The notes under the pieces were generated by a model. That model worked only from the letters and a program-made list of their open reading frames with translations. It made no database searches and was not told the origin of the DNA. Positions 18,345-26,879 of a DNA stretch of 64,000 nucleotides are shown here, one piece after another. The DNA lies in assembly GCF_001435815.1 (NCBI RefSeq), contig NZ_AZFV01000011.1, positions 1 through 64,000 of the forward strand. The letters run 5' to 3'. Position 1 is the stretch's first letter; each line of letters starts with the position of its first letter. Both the position numbers and the translations under genes were made by a program. The stretch comes from Companilactobacillus nantensis DSM 16982 (lineage in GTDB: Bacteria; Bacillota; Bacilli; Lactobacillales; Lactobacillaceae).

Positions 18345-18620
18345 CAAAAAAAAAAAAGAAAGCTAATCGGGGAAGATTAGCTTTCTTTTTTTTCGTTATA
18401 TTGTTGGGAAAATTATTGTTGCGTGGTACGCACCTGTCGAAGGGGGATCCCGGTTACAGTACCGCAACAAAATCAATGAGGTAGTAGGATTCTATGACAA
18501 TGTCCTCAACGCCCTATTGAACGATAATTCGTTAGAACTAAAAATCCCGTCCCCACAAAAACTTCTATCGTTCATTAGAACTCATTACCACTTGAATCTT
18601 ACAAAAACATTGTAACTGCT
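18345..18620 (-). ncRNA. Candidate structured RNA of about 260 nt
   Basis: No gene starts here, yet the minus strand ends in an intrinsic terminator at 18385-18346. Upstream of it are strong pairings: 18418-18429 with 18459-18468 (GTTGCG..GTAC/GTAC..CGCAAC), and TGAACGATA (18518-18526) with TATCGTTCA (18566-18574). A weak TTGATA lies further upstream. The plus strand is also open for about 80 codons without a start codon, ending TAA near 18617, so a decayed coding fragment is an alternative. I cannot assign a known RNA family. Confidence 0.4.
18346..18393. terminator. Strong bidirectional terminator
   Basis: GAAAGCTAATC (18358-18368) pairs perfectly with GATTAGCTTTC (18375-18385), flanked by 12 A on the left and 8 T on the right. 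Confidence 0.85.
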
Positions 18621-18752
18621 CTGATTAGTAAATATATATCTTTATACATAAAATTTTTTATCAAAAATTGGAATATTTTTTTAGATAATTAATGTTATAT
18701 TTCTTATTCGATTTTTTTGATGGATATATAATATCGTCTACCTCGTTTAATT

Positions 18753-18903
18753 TGCCGCCTCCAGGAGAGAAAAAAACATATCCGCTGTGGGACCGACTTG
18801 AGCCTTGCAAATAACGCAAGTCTTAAAACACGTCCGTGGAGTAAGGACTAAAGTCCTAACTCCACTTTCACTGCGGATATGTTTTTTCTCTCCTTACGGC
18901 TAG
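18753..18903 (-). repeat. Cloverleaf element 6 (reverse copy, one arm deleted)
   Basis: Reverse copy, ends TGCCGCCTCC and ACGGCTAG, only 151 bp. The outer stem (arms near 18765-18785 and 18871-18890) and hairpin 1 (GTAAGGAC/GTCCTAAC) are intact, but about 30 bp between hairpin 3 and hairpin 2 are missing: GAGCC joins TTGCAAATAACGCAAG directly. The outer stem resembles element 7. No forward partner is visible. The remaining 19,105-18,904 stretch is AT-rich without recognisable signals. Confidence 0.88.
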
Positions 18904-19149
18904 GTCTTTAAATTCAAACTTTATTACATTACCTTATCACAAAATTCATAAAACGGATTCTAATCAGAATAATCGAGAATAGTTGACTAACACAGCAAGT
19001 TAAATTAATCAAATCATATTTCTTCCTATATAAATACAGATTGTGATTATTTTATAGTTTCCGGTATTTTCAAGCGTAATAATAAGTGATTTACCATAAT
19101 AACCATGATAAGATATTACAGAATAAATAATAGAAAGAGGGATTTTTAC

Positions 19150-19629
19150 ATGAAAATTTATTTTGCCAACGGTTTATTTGCATTAGCCGACAGAATGTTC
19201 AATGAGGTTGTAGTTGATAAAATCAGAAAGATGGACGGTAATATTGAGGTCTATCTTCCCCAAGAAAATGGTGATATTAACGACAAAATGAACTACGCTG
19301 ACTCAATTAAAATTGCTCAAGAGGACAACAAAGAACTCCTTTCTTCTGATTTAGTCGTTGCAATTCTTGATGGTGACACAATGGACGATGGTGTGGCTTC
19401 AGAAATTGGTGTGGCCTTCGGAAAAGATATTCCTGTTATTGGTGTTTACACTGACCTTCGTCAACATGGTTTCGAAAACCCTGCAAAGCTTGAGGCTGTA
19501 AAGGGTATCGGTGAAAATCCTTTTGCATATATCAATAATTACACAATTGGTTTGATCAAAATGAATGGTATTATGGTCAACAATATTGATGACATGTTAT
19601 CAGCAATTAAGAAATATATTGAAAAATAA
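19150..19629 (+). CDS. Nucleoside 2-deoxyribosyltransferase
   Basis: A 159-residue cytoplasmic enzyme that swaps the base on 2-deoxyribonucleosides in purine/pyrimidine salvage, typical of lactobacilli. The N-terminal IYFANGLF, the DLVVAILDG segment and the active-site-like DDGVASEIGVAFG fit the family. ATG 19150 has AGAAAGAGGGA upstream; the longer frame to 19105 is not supported. It appears monocistronic. Confidence 0.85.
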   Translation: MKIYFANGLFALADRMFNEVVVDKIRKMDGNIEVYLPQENGDINDKMNYADSIKIAQEDNKELLSSDLVVAILDGDTMDDGVASEIGVAFGKDIPVIGVYTDLRQHGFENPAKLEAVKGIGENPFAYINNYTIGLIKMNGIMVNNIDDMLSAIKKYIEK

Positions 19630-19809
19630 TTTGTCTTTTTTGACAAAATTGTATTTCAGTTCGATTACGTTGACTTTACAGTTAAGTTATAACTAATTTA
19701 CAGTTAAGTTATATTCAACATTTCATGGTCTATACGTTATATGATTACTTCCGTTGAGAAAATTACTAAAACAAATCGTGTTTTATAAATTCGGGGGAAT
19801 CCTTTTATA

Positions 19810-20610
19810 ATGAAGATCAAAAATTTCGTAGCATCATTTTTAACAGTCACATCACTTGCACTCGTTGGTGTAAGCGTCCAAGCACAAACTGTCGATGCTG
19901 CAACAGTTTCAATGTCAGATACTAGTAGTGTTATTTATGTCTCAAATGCTAACGGAGCTACTCTTTACACAACTCCAGATAGCCAAGGAAATATGAACTT
20001 TAATGGTGTTAGACTTCAAAACAAGTCTGCATGGCGTACAAACAAGATTGCTAACGTTAATGGCGTTACTTACTTCCAAGTTGCTAATAACGCTTGGGTA
20101 GCTTCTACAGACGTTACAGGCAATGCTCCTTCAGTTGCTGTTGATAAAGATATGTACGTTAAAGCTAACGGTGGCGTTAACCTTTATGACGCTCCTAATG
20201 GTAGTTTCAATGGTTACTCAGTTACAGGTGGTAACATGGTTCACGTTTACCAAAGTCAAACTGATGCTAACGGTACTACTTGGTATGATGTTGGTATGAG
20301 TCGTTGGATCAAAGGTGATTACCTTTCAAATGACAACGTTAAACAAACACTAACAATGAACGCAACTGCTTATGACCCTGCTGTCTTAGGATCAAACATG
20401 GGTTACAGTGGTGTTGCCGCTAACCTATCAAAATTCCCTAAGGGAACACATTTAAGAATCACAGACGGTAATGGTAAAGTTTATGACCGTGTTGTTAATG
20501 ATACTGGATTGTTTGCTTACAGTAACCCTAACCAATTAGACATTGCTATGCCTAACTCAGAGGCATTACAATTTGGCCGTCAAAACGTTACTGTTCAAGT
20601 TATTGGATAG
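19810..20610 (+). CDS. Secreted cell-wall protein: two SLAP-like repeats and C-terminal 3D domain
   Basis: A 266-residue exported protein. The signal peptide spans residues 1-30. Two wall-binding SLAP-type repeats follow (about 40-105 and 115-178; each ends with a NNAWV or MSRWI segment), then a 3D/double-psi-barrel domain (about 185-266; TAYDPAVLG, GNGKVYDRVVNDTG and NQLDIAMP carry the conserved Asp residues). Such proteins act on or bind peptidoglycan. The same repeat type occurs in the prophage tail protein and endolysin here. Confidence 0.8.
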   Translation: MKIKNFVASFLTVTSLALVGVSVQAQTVDAATVSMSDTSSVIYVSNANGATLYTTPDSQGNMNFNGVRLQNKSAWRTNKIANVNGVTYFQVANNAWVASTDVTGNAPSVAVDKDMYVKANGGVNLYDAPNGSFNGYSVTGGNMVHVYQSQTDANGTTWYDVGMSRWIKGDYLSNDNVKQTLTMNATAYDPAVLGSNMGYSGVAANLSKFPKGTHLRITDGNGKVYDRVVNDTGLFAYSNPNQLDIAMPNSEALQFGRQNVTVQVIG

Positions 20611-20629
20611 TCAAGTTAAATAGTAAAAG

Positions 20630-20669
20630 TAAGGAGTTTGAATCTGTCATGGATTCAAACTCCTTTTTT
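20630..20669 (+). terminator. Intrinsic terminator
   Basis: AAGGAGTTTGAATC pairs with GATTCAAACTCCTT, followed by TTTTT, after the SLAP/3D gene. Confidence 0.85.
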
Positions 20670-20696
20670 GTTTTGTTCTTGAAATATAACTGTGTT

Positions 20697-20877
20697 TGCC
20701 GCCTCCGGGAGAGGAAAAAAGCATATCTGCGGTGGGACCGTCTTGAGCCAAGGTCTCAAGACTCGGTTTTGAACTTCGAGAAAATCACTCGAATTTCAAA
20801 ACACGTCCGTGGAGTAAGGACTAAAGTCCTAACTCCACTTTCACTGCAGATATGCTTTTTCCTCTCACTCCGGCTAG
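20697..20877 (-). repeat. Cloverleaf element 7 (reverse copy)
   Basis: Reverse copy, TGCCGCCTCC to CCGGCTAG. Hairpin 3 is a perfect GTCTTGAG/CTCAAGAC, hairpin 1 is GTAAGGAC/GTCCTAAC, and hairpin 2 is AT-richer than usual (CGAGAAAATCACTCG). It is the left half of a doublet with element 8, between the SLAP/3D gene and RNA candidate 1. Confidence 0.9.
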
Positions 20878-20997
20878 TGTATTTCTAAAATAAATCAATC
20901 TCCATATAGCTTGTTTATTAATAATGAAAAATACAATTCTCAATTTATTTAATATATGATAAATCTAAGTACAGAAAAACTGAAAGATTAAAACACA

Positions 20998-21175
20998 CTA
21001 GCCACAGGGTACGAGGGACGGAGTCCAGCAGTGATAGTGGTGTGAGAGCTTTAGCTCTTACTCCACGGACGTATTTTGAGATTTGCGGTTTATGCAAAGC
21101 TCAAAATCGAGACCTGAGACCTTGGCTCAGGTCGGTCCCACAGCAGGACTCCATCCCTCGTACCCTGCGGCGGCA
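20998..21175 (+). repeat. Cloverleaf element 8 (forward copy)
   Basis: Forward copy, CTAGCC to GCGGCGGCA. The outer stem begins CAGGGTACGAGGGACGGAGT; hairpin 3 is a perfect ACCTGAG/CTCAGGT. It is nearly the same sequence as element 9, 842 bp away, because both belong to a duplicated block that also contains the RNA candidate. Several stem positions differ between 8 and 9 in a compensatory way. Confidence 0.9.
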
Positions 21176-21190
21176 TATATAAAAACAAAC

Positions 21191-21558
21191 AAAAAAAGAG
21201 CCCTCATTCTCTGAGGACTCCTAGTTCGATATGAGTGGTAAGATGAAATTTACTGCAGTTTCATCAACGTTAAATGAATCTAAACTTTAAATGAATCTTA
21301 CTACTGAAAAGCATATCTTACTAAATATGTATTACGTGTTCAACTAATGGATCCTAGCGCAACATGTATTGAGTTTGCGCGACTACTTTTTAGGTCGATC
21401 TTATGTTAACTTTTGGCACTAGTTCCAAAAATGTCGTTGAACTGTACAGACTCTAAAATGCTTTGTTTCTTACTGATTCTATCATTCTCTACAACGACAA
21501 AACTTTCTTAATCAAACTATCTTTAGGGCTACAGTTCCTGACACTTCATCTTTACCAC
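21191..21558 (-). ncRNA. Duplicated structured RNA candidate, copy 1
   Basis: About 368 nt on the minus strand. Its 5' end GTGGTAAAGATG (21558-21547) can pair with CATCTTACCAC (21245-21235) near the 3' end; inside, CAGTTCAAC and GTTGAAC, then GGAACTAGTGC and GCGCTAGGATCC, form nested stems. It ends in the terminator GAGTCCTCA/TGAGGGCTC with a U run (21220-21191). No convincing reading frame is present. Copy 2 is at 22034-22391. The function is unknown; it does not show tmRNA, RNase P, SRP or T-box signatures. Confidence 0.6.
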
Positions 21559-21566
21559 ATCTATAA

Positions 21567-21593
21567 TATAGCATCATTCGAAAACGTTTACAA
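21567..21593 (-). promoter_or_regulatory. Promoter and cre-like site of RNA candidate 1
   Basis: On the minus strand TTGTAA (21593-21588), 17 nt, TATATT. TGTAAACGTTTTCG (21592-21579) matches the CcpA cre consensus at 13 of 14 positions and covers the -35 and spacer, so binding would repress. Confidence 0.6.
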
Positions 21594-21839
21594 TATTTTT
21601 GTATTACGCTTAATAATTTTTTTAAAGTACTTATCTACCAAGCATTCCAGCATCTATTTATTAGCCCAATCAAACAAAAGTATCATCTTATCTATTACCA
21701 AATCATTTCAAAGTTTATTTATTTTTATTAATTACTATCATTAGAAGTCACAAGAAATTATTTTTTATTATTTTAAATATGTTATCCCAAAATAATTAAA
21801 CTCTTATATCAAAGTCAGATTATCTATCTAAAAAATACA

Positions 21840-22018
21840 CTAGCCACAGGGAATGAGGGATAGAGTCCAGCAGTGATAGTGGTGTTAGAGCTTTAGCTCT
21901 TACTCCACGGACGTATTTTGAGACTCGCGGTACTTTGTGAGGCTCAAAATCGAGCCTGGAGACCTTGGCTCCAGGCGGTCCCACAGCAGGACTCTATCCC
22001 TCGTTCCCTGCGGCGGCA
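21840..22018 (+). repeat. Cloverleaf element 9 (forward copy)
   Basis: Forward copy, CTAGCC to GCGGCGGCA, between the two RNA candidates. Hairpin 3 is a perfect GCCTGGAG/CTCCAGGC, where element 8 has ACCTGAG/CTCAGGT. The 240 bp to its left (21,600-21,839) are AT-rich with nothing recognisable. Confidence 0.9.
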
Positions 22019-22033
22019 CCAAATAAAGACACT

Positions 22034-22391
22034 AAAAAAGGGCTCCCTCATGTGGGGAGTCCCTAGTTAGATATAAGTGGTAAGATGAAATTTACTGCAG
22101 TTTCATCAACGTTAAATGAATCTTACTACTTGTAACATATCTTACTATATGAATATGTATTATTTGTTCAACTAAAGGATCCTAGCGAATTACGTAATGA
22201 GCTTCGTGCGACTAACATTAATTAGGTCGATCTTATATTAACTTTTATCGCTAGTTCCTAAAATGCCGTTGAACTGTATGAACCTTAATTTTCCTTTGCT
22301 CTCTACTAATCCTACCATCTCCTAGAAACGATAAAACTTTCTAAATCAAACTCTTTTAGGGCTACAGTTCCTGACATTCCATCCTTACCAC
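22034..22391 (-). ncRNA. Duplicated structured RNA candidate, copy 2
   Basis: About 358 nt. Pairings: 22391-22380 with 22087-22077 (ends); GTTGAAC block 22268-22274 with 22166-22172; 22249-22258 with 22177-22187 (CTAGCG/CGCTAG, against CTAGTGC/GCGCTAG in copy 1); plus a GATGAAA/TTTCATC hairpin near the 3' end. It ends with GGGACTCCC/GGGAGCCC and six U (22063-22034). It starts 38 nt past the mvaS stop with its own promoter, so it is not simply the mva 3' UTR. A 6S-like rod of unusual length is one alternative. Confidence 0.6.
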
Positions 22392-22397
22392 GTCTAT

Positions 22398-22426
22398 AAT
22401 ATAACATTCACTGTAAGCGATTACAA
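22398..22426 (-). promoter_or_regulatory. Promoter and perfect cre of RNA candidate 2
   Basis: On the minus strand TTGTAA (22426-22421), 17 nt, TATATT (22403-22398). TGTAATCGCTTACA (22425-22412) fits the cre consensus at every position and overlaps the -35. It lies just after, and touches, the end of mvaS. Confidence 0.7.
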
Positions 22427-22429
22427 TAC

Positions 22430-23584
22430 CTAATTATTCTTTTTATAAAGTCGTTCATTTTCTTTAATTTCACTTAAATAAAACTTGGCATCAACGGCTG
22501 ATGGATCAACGATTGTGCCATCTTTATATTCAATTTCATACATCTTTTCGTAATCAGAAATACTCATCTTTTGACGGTCATCAATAACTGCTTGAAGAGC
22601 CTTTTTATCAATAACTTTTTCAAAATCGGATTGAACTTCACCACTGAAAATTTCACCAACTGCTCCAGAGCCGTAGCTGAAGAAAAGAACTTTTTCATTA
22701 GCTTTAGCAGCATTAACTAAGTAAGACAAGAGTCCTAAATAAAGTGATCCAGTATAAAGGTTTCCTACTTCTCGACTAAATTTAATACTTTCTTGATAGT
22801 TAGCTGTTAATTCAGCAAATTTAGCATCAGAAACTTTACCTTCCAATGTTCGTAATGCCTTCGTACCCATTTTTGTATAAGGAATATGGAACAACATTGT
22901 CGTAAAATCATCAGCTGTAACTGAATATTTAGTTTGATATTTATCCCAAAGAGTACTGAAGAAATCCACATATACTTGGTTTGAGAATTTTCCACGAGCA
23001 AATGCTGTCTTAGAAAAAGTTGGACGCCAGAAATCACCAACGTTACGTGTCATGTAAACTGATTTGTGATCAAGTTTAATTACACGTGGGTCTTCGCTAA
23101 TCAACATTGCAACTGAACCAGCACCTTGTGTGACTTCGCCTGGAGTCTTGATTCCATAACGGGCAATATCACTGGCAATAACAACAGCTTGTTTACCTGG
23201 GTTGAGGCTGACAAAATCATAAGCAGCTTGTAGTCCGGCAGTAGCTCCATAACAAGCTTGTTTAATTTCATAAGCACGAATATCTTCTGGCAAATCTAAT
23301 AAGTCCATTAAAAAAGCAGCTGTTGATTTTGATTCATCCACACTACTTTCAGTACCAACAATTAACAAACCGATATTTTGCTTGTCTTCAGCAGTTAAAA
23401 TGCTGTCAGCAGCACTAGCAGCCATTGTCACAGCGTCTTGATAAGGTTGTGGTACTGCTTGCTTATCTTGACCAATTCCAATTGTAAACTTGTCAGGATC
23501 AACTCCACGTGCTTTTGCTAATTCAACAATATCAATATAATCTTTAGGAACGTAAAAACCTATTTTATCAATACCTATATCCAT
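22430..23584 (-). CDS. mvaS: Hydroxymethylglutaryl-CoA synthase
   Basis: A 384-residue thiolase-fold enzyme condensing acetyl-CoA with acetoacetyl-CoA to HMG-CoA in the mevalonate route to isoprenoids. The catalytic Cys111 (KQACYGATAG), Glu79 (GTES) and the His in MLFHIPYTKMG are present. It is the last gene of thl-mvaA-mvaS, overlapping mvaA by one base. Confidence 0.95.
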   Translation of the reverse strand: MDIGIDKIGFYVPKDYIDIVELAKARGVDPDKFTIGIGQDKQAVPQPYQDAVTMAASAADSILTAEDKQNIGLLIVGTESSVDESKSTAAFLMDLLDLPEDIRAYEIKQACYGATAGLQAAYDFVSLNPGKQAVVIASDIARYGIKTPGEVTQGAGSVAMLISEDPRVIKLDHKSVYMTRNVGDFWRPTFSKTAFARGKFSNQVYVDFFSTLWDKYQTKYSVTADDFTTMLFHIPYTKMGTKALRTLEGKVSDAKFAELTANYQESIKFSREVGNLYTGSLYLGLLSYLVNAAKANEKVLFFSYGSGAVGEIFSGEVQSDFEKVIDKKALQAVIDDRQKMSISDYEKMYEIEYKDGTIVDPSAVDAKFYLSEIKENERLYKKNN

Positions 23585-24825
23585 TATTTTCCTCTCAACT
23601 CCATCAGAATATTCTCTGCATTTTGTAACGTGTAATTTTTTGTTTGATTTAATTTTTTGGCAACTTGTTCAATTTCAGGACCGATAGCACCGGCAGCAAT
23701 TGCTAATGACTTACTTTGCAAGCCCATGTGTCCTGCTTGAATACCAGTCGTAACCAGTGCTCGTAAAGCCGATAAATTATTAGCTAAACCGACTGCTCCA
23801 ACGACTGATTGTAACTGCTGACTATTTTGAATCTTCATCATTGCTAAACTCAATTGGGCCATTGGCATTGCTTTAATTGCTCCACCAACGCTACCCAATT
23901 CGATTGGCATTTTCAAAGTTCCAACTAATTTACCGTCAGCTAAATGCCATTCAGTGAATGGTTGATATTGACCAGATTCGAAGGCAAAACTGTGAGCAGC
24001 TGCCTCTTGAGCTCGAAAATCATTACCAGTCGCAATTAAAACAGCATCGATACCATTCATAATGCCTTTATTATGCGTAATAGCTCGTTTAACCGACTTT
24101 TTAGCAAAGTCTGCTAGTTTGACTATCCGTTGAGCAACCTCTTCACCAGACATCGTTTTAGTTGCTAATTGATTGTATTCAACATTTGCTTCAACCGTAA
24201 TAATCTGACCTTGACCACTGTTCGACAAAATACTGCACAAGACATCCCCAGAAATCATCGTAGCTAACTTTTGTGAAGTCTTTTCCAAAATGGTGTTGAC
24301 CATATTAGCGCCCATTGCATCTACAGTATCAATACCCAGTTCAATTTCTTCAAATTGATCGTAGTGATTGAATTTCAACGAAACAATTCCACCACCACGC
24401 TTAATTAGACTTGGATGTGCTTGTTGCGCAAAAGCAAAAATTTCCGAATCATTTTGTTCCAACTTAGCAATTTCTTCAACGGTCACATTTTCTAAAACAA
24501 TTTGACCATAGACGATTCGTGAAGTTGGATAAGTTTTAAAGCCACCACTATTTTTAATCCTTTTAGCGGCATTCGAAGCTGCAGCGACAACAGATGGTTC
24601 CTCAATAACCATTGGCACTAAATAATCTTGGCCATCAACGAGAAAATCGGTCGCAAAACCATAAGGCAAACTGAAACTGCCAATTTGATTCTCACTGAGA
24701 CTATCAGCTAAATCTGTCGAAATTGTCTGACGACTACGTAATAACTCAGCTTGTTTCTGATCAATATAACCGCCATCAAGCAATAGTTTAATTCGTTGTT
24801 CATCTGTCATTTCGTAGATTTTCAT
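23584..24825 (-). CDS. mvaA: Hydroxymethylglutaryl-CoA reductase, class II
   Basis: A 413-residue class II HMG-CoA reductase that reduces HMG-CoA to mevalonate. Signatures: DAMGANMVN, the catalytic Lys in THNKGIMNG, GNDFRAQEA and the C-terminal His in AGHMGLQ. The start ATG 24825 overlaps the thiolase stop (ATGA); an in-frame extension to 24870 lies inside the thiolase gene. Downstream mevalonate kinase genes are not in this window. Confidence 0.95.
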   Translation of the reverse strand: MKIYEMTDEQRIKLLLDGGYIDQKQAELLRSRQTISTDLADSLSENQIGSFSLPYGFATDFLVDGQDYLVPMVIEEPSVVAAASNAAKRIKNSGGFKTYPTSRIVYGQIVLENVTVEEIAKLEQNDSEIFAFAQQAHPSLIKRGGGIVSLKFNHYDQFEEIELGIDTVDAMGANMVNTILEKTSQKLATMISGDVLCSILSNSGQGQIITVEANVEYNQLATKTMSGEEVAQRIVKLADFAKKSVKRAITHNKGIMNGIDAVLIATGNDFRAQEAAAHSFAFESGQYQPFTEWHLADGKLVGTLKMPIELGSVGGAIKAMPMAQLSLAMMKIQNSQQLQSVVGAVGLANNLSALRALVTTGIQAGHMGLQSKSLAIAAGAIGPEIEQVAKKLNQTKNYTLQNAENILMELRGK

Positions 24826-25976
24826 AGTAGTTTGACACCCATTGCCATACCCATACCACCACCGATACAAAGTGATGCAAGGCCAGTTGTCTTACCTTCC
24901 TGTTGTAGTGAATTAATCAACGTTGCAATCATTCTAGCACCTGTGGCACCTAATGGATGACCCAAAGCAATCGCACCACCGTAAATATTTACTCGGTCCT
25001 CCGGCAACTCCAAATCCCGACTAACAGCAACTGCTTGAGCAGCGAAAGCTTCATTAACTTCAAACAAATCAAAGCTTTCAACATCTGTTTGATAACGGTC
25101 AAAATACTTCTTAATAGCATAATATGGTGCATAGCCCATATAATTAGGGTCAATTCCAATTTCAGTATAGCCAGTAATTTCGGCAACATACTTGAGGCCT
25201 AATTCTTTAGCACGACTTTCACGCATCAAAATAACGGCTGCGGCACCATCATTGATTGGTGATGAATTACCAGCAGTAACTGTTCCCTTCTTGTCAAAAA
25301 CAGTCCGTAACTGACCCATTTGTTCCAACGTTGTGGCTGGACGAATTGATTGGTCAGTTGTAACTTCTTCACCGTTAACCTCGATTGGCATAATTTCTTG
25401 AGCCAACTTAGCAGCGGCGTTATGTGCTTTTTGATGTGAATCAAAAGCAAATTTGTCTTGTTGTTCACGTGTGACATGGTATTTCTTAGCCACATTTTCG
25501 GCCGTGATACCCATTGGTAAATGATTGAAAGCATCGTTCAAACCATCGTTGAACAAAGTATCTGACAACTTAGGACTAACTTCCATCTTACCGGTTCTTG
25601 GAGCATAAAATGGTGCGTTTGACATACTTTCAACACCACCAGCAACAACGATTTCCGCATTGCCCATAGTTATGGCTGAGATAGCTTCATAAATAGATTT
25701 CATCCCAGAACCACAAACTTGGTTAACTGTCATGGCTGTGGCATCAACACGGCCACCAACATTTAGCTCAATTTGACGAGCTGTATTTTGTCCCATACCA
25801 GTTTGATAAACATTTCCAAAAATAAACTGGTCAACAATTTTTGGATCGACCTTATTTTTGCTAAGTAGTTTGGAAACAAGCTGTGTTCCCAACTCTACTG
25901 CTGTTAAATCAGCGAATTGACCACGAAATTTGCCAATCGCTGTTCTCTTTGCATCTATAATTACAATTGGATCCAT
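24822..25976 (-). CDS. Acetyl-CoA acetyltransferase (thiolase)
   Basis: A 384-residue biosynthetic thiolase making acetoacetyl-CoA, the first step of the mevalonate pathway. The nucleophile Cys88 (NQVCGSGMK), the His in GHPLGATGAR and the second Cys in CIGGGMGMA are all present. It is the first gene of the mevalonate operon and is divergent from the small gene at 26,070. Confidence 0.93.
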   Translation of the reverse strand: MDPIVIIDAKRTAIGKFRGQFADLTAVELGTQLVSKLLSKNKVDPKIVDQFIFGNVYQTGMGQNTARQIELNVGGRVDATAMTVNQVCGSGMKSIYEAISAITMGNAEIVVAGGVESMSNAPFYAPRTGKMEVSPKLSDTLFNDGLNDAFNHLPMGITAENVAKKYHVTREQQDKFAFDSHQKAHNAAAKLAQEIMPIEVNGEEVTTDQSIRPATTLEQMGQLRTVFDKKGTVTAGNSSPINDGAAAVILMRESRAKELGLKYVAEITGYTEIGIDPNYMGYAPYYAIKKYFDRYQTDVESFDLFEVNEAFAAQAVAVSRDLELPEDRVNIYGGAIALGHPLGATGARMIATLINSLQQEGKTTGLASLCIGGGMGMAMGVKLL

Positions 25977-26069
25977 AATTTTTTCCCTTCAAACTTGGTA
26001 GAATATCCTTAAGCCTTAATAATAATTTAATTAACCAATAAAAACAAATAAAAGTGATGGAAATTTCTT

Positions 26070-26354
26070 ATGCGTACTATTGATTTAATCTTATTGCTGA
26101 ATGATTTTAAAAAAAATAACCGTATCTTCGTTGAAACCGACAACCAGCGTTTGCCCGTTGTGGACTTGGAAGTTGTTGATTATGAAATAATTCTCAAGAC
26201 CTCTTCCAAGATGCATGGACTCAAAAACTGGGAGTTTTTAATTTTACTCAATAAAAAAGCCTATTATGAAATGCCGGTTTTTTACAATAATAAAGATAGT
26301 CAGCATCAATTATTTGGCTTTCGAGTGGCTGACGATTGTTTGCTTTTGGGGTAG
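26070..26354 (+). CDS. Hypothetical protein
   Basis: A 94-residue cytoplasmic protein with alternating strands and no membrane segment; I do not recognise a family. It starts with a plausible ribosome site (GATGGAAA) and is divergent from the thiolase gene. Its stop codon TAG (26352-26354) lies within the terminal motif of cloverleaf element 10, so either the element inserted at the very end of the gene or the C terminus was changed by it. Confidence 0.55.
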   Translation: MRTIDLILLLNDFKKNNRIFVETDNQRLPVVDLEVVDYEIILKTSSKMHGLKNWEFLILLNKKAYYEMPVFYNNKDSQHQLFGFRVADDCLLLG

Positions 26355-26509
26355 CCGCTTCCGGTCGTGGGTATTTGATTGGGTCTGCTGTGGGACCGGT
26401 GCGAGCCAAGGTCTCGCGCCTCGATTTCCTACGTCCTGTGATGTAAGAGCTAAAGCACTAACACCACTATCACTGCTGACCCAATCAAATACCCACGACC
26501 TCCAGCTAA
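26352..26509 (-). repeat. Cloverleaf element 10 (reverse copy, hairpin 2 deleted)
   Basis: Reverse copy of about 158 bp. A long outer stem, arms near 26363-26382 and 26478-26500, is intact and GC-richer than average. Hairpin 3 is GGTGCGAG/CTCGCGCC with loop CCAAGGT. Hairpin 2 is reduced to GATTTCCTACGTCC. The right end CCAGCTAA is degenerate. Confidence 0.85.
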
Positions 26510-26688
26510 TATATCTTTTTTAGATTATTCTTAATATTCAATATTTTCGATATTTTCTTGAATTACGATAACCATTTGTAAAATACCTGATAATACTCGA
26601 ACATATCAAATTAATGTTCAATGAATTTGATTTTAAATTCTCGTAAATACCAATAAACTTAGTTGGATTAAAAAAATGAAACAACAAG

Positions 26689-26874
26689 CTAGCCGGAGGG
26701 CGCAAAAAAAGTCTCCCCGCTGTAAAGGTGGAGTTAGGACAGGTGATTTTCCTGTTCTTACTCCACGGACGTCTTTTGAAATTCGCGTACTTTGCGAAGT
26801 TCAAAAACGAGGTTCGAGACCTTGGCTCGAACCGGTCCTATAGCGGGGAGACTTTTTTGCACCCGGAGGCGGCA
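26689..26874 (+). repeat. Cloverleaf element 11 (forward copy)
   Basis: Forward copy with the clearest termini, CTAGCCGGA and GGAGGCGGCA, ending 5 bp before the galU stop codon region. Hairpin 1 is lengthened (GGACAGG...CCTGTTC) and hairpin 3 is a perfect GGTTCGAG/CTCGAACC. It is the partner of element 10. Confidence 0.9.
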
Positions 26875-26879
26875 TCTAA

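Noticed and set aside
18420-18480. tmRNA, because TTCGACAGG occurs on the minus strand
   Set aside because: The remaining tmRNA features (GGGG start, tag peptide ending in LAA, T arm, CCA) are absent.
21191-22391. Known RNAs (tmRNA, RNase P, SRP RNA, T-box, 6S) for the duplicated RNA
   Set aside because: No tag reading frame or CCA end, no RNase P core motifs, no AGGGTGG T-box sequence, and the length is well above normal 6S RNA. A divergent 6S-like rod is not fully excluded.
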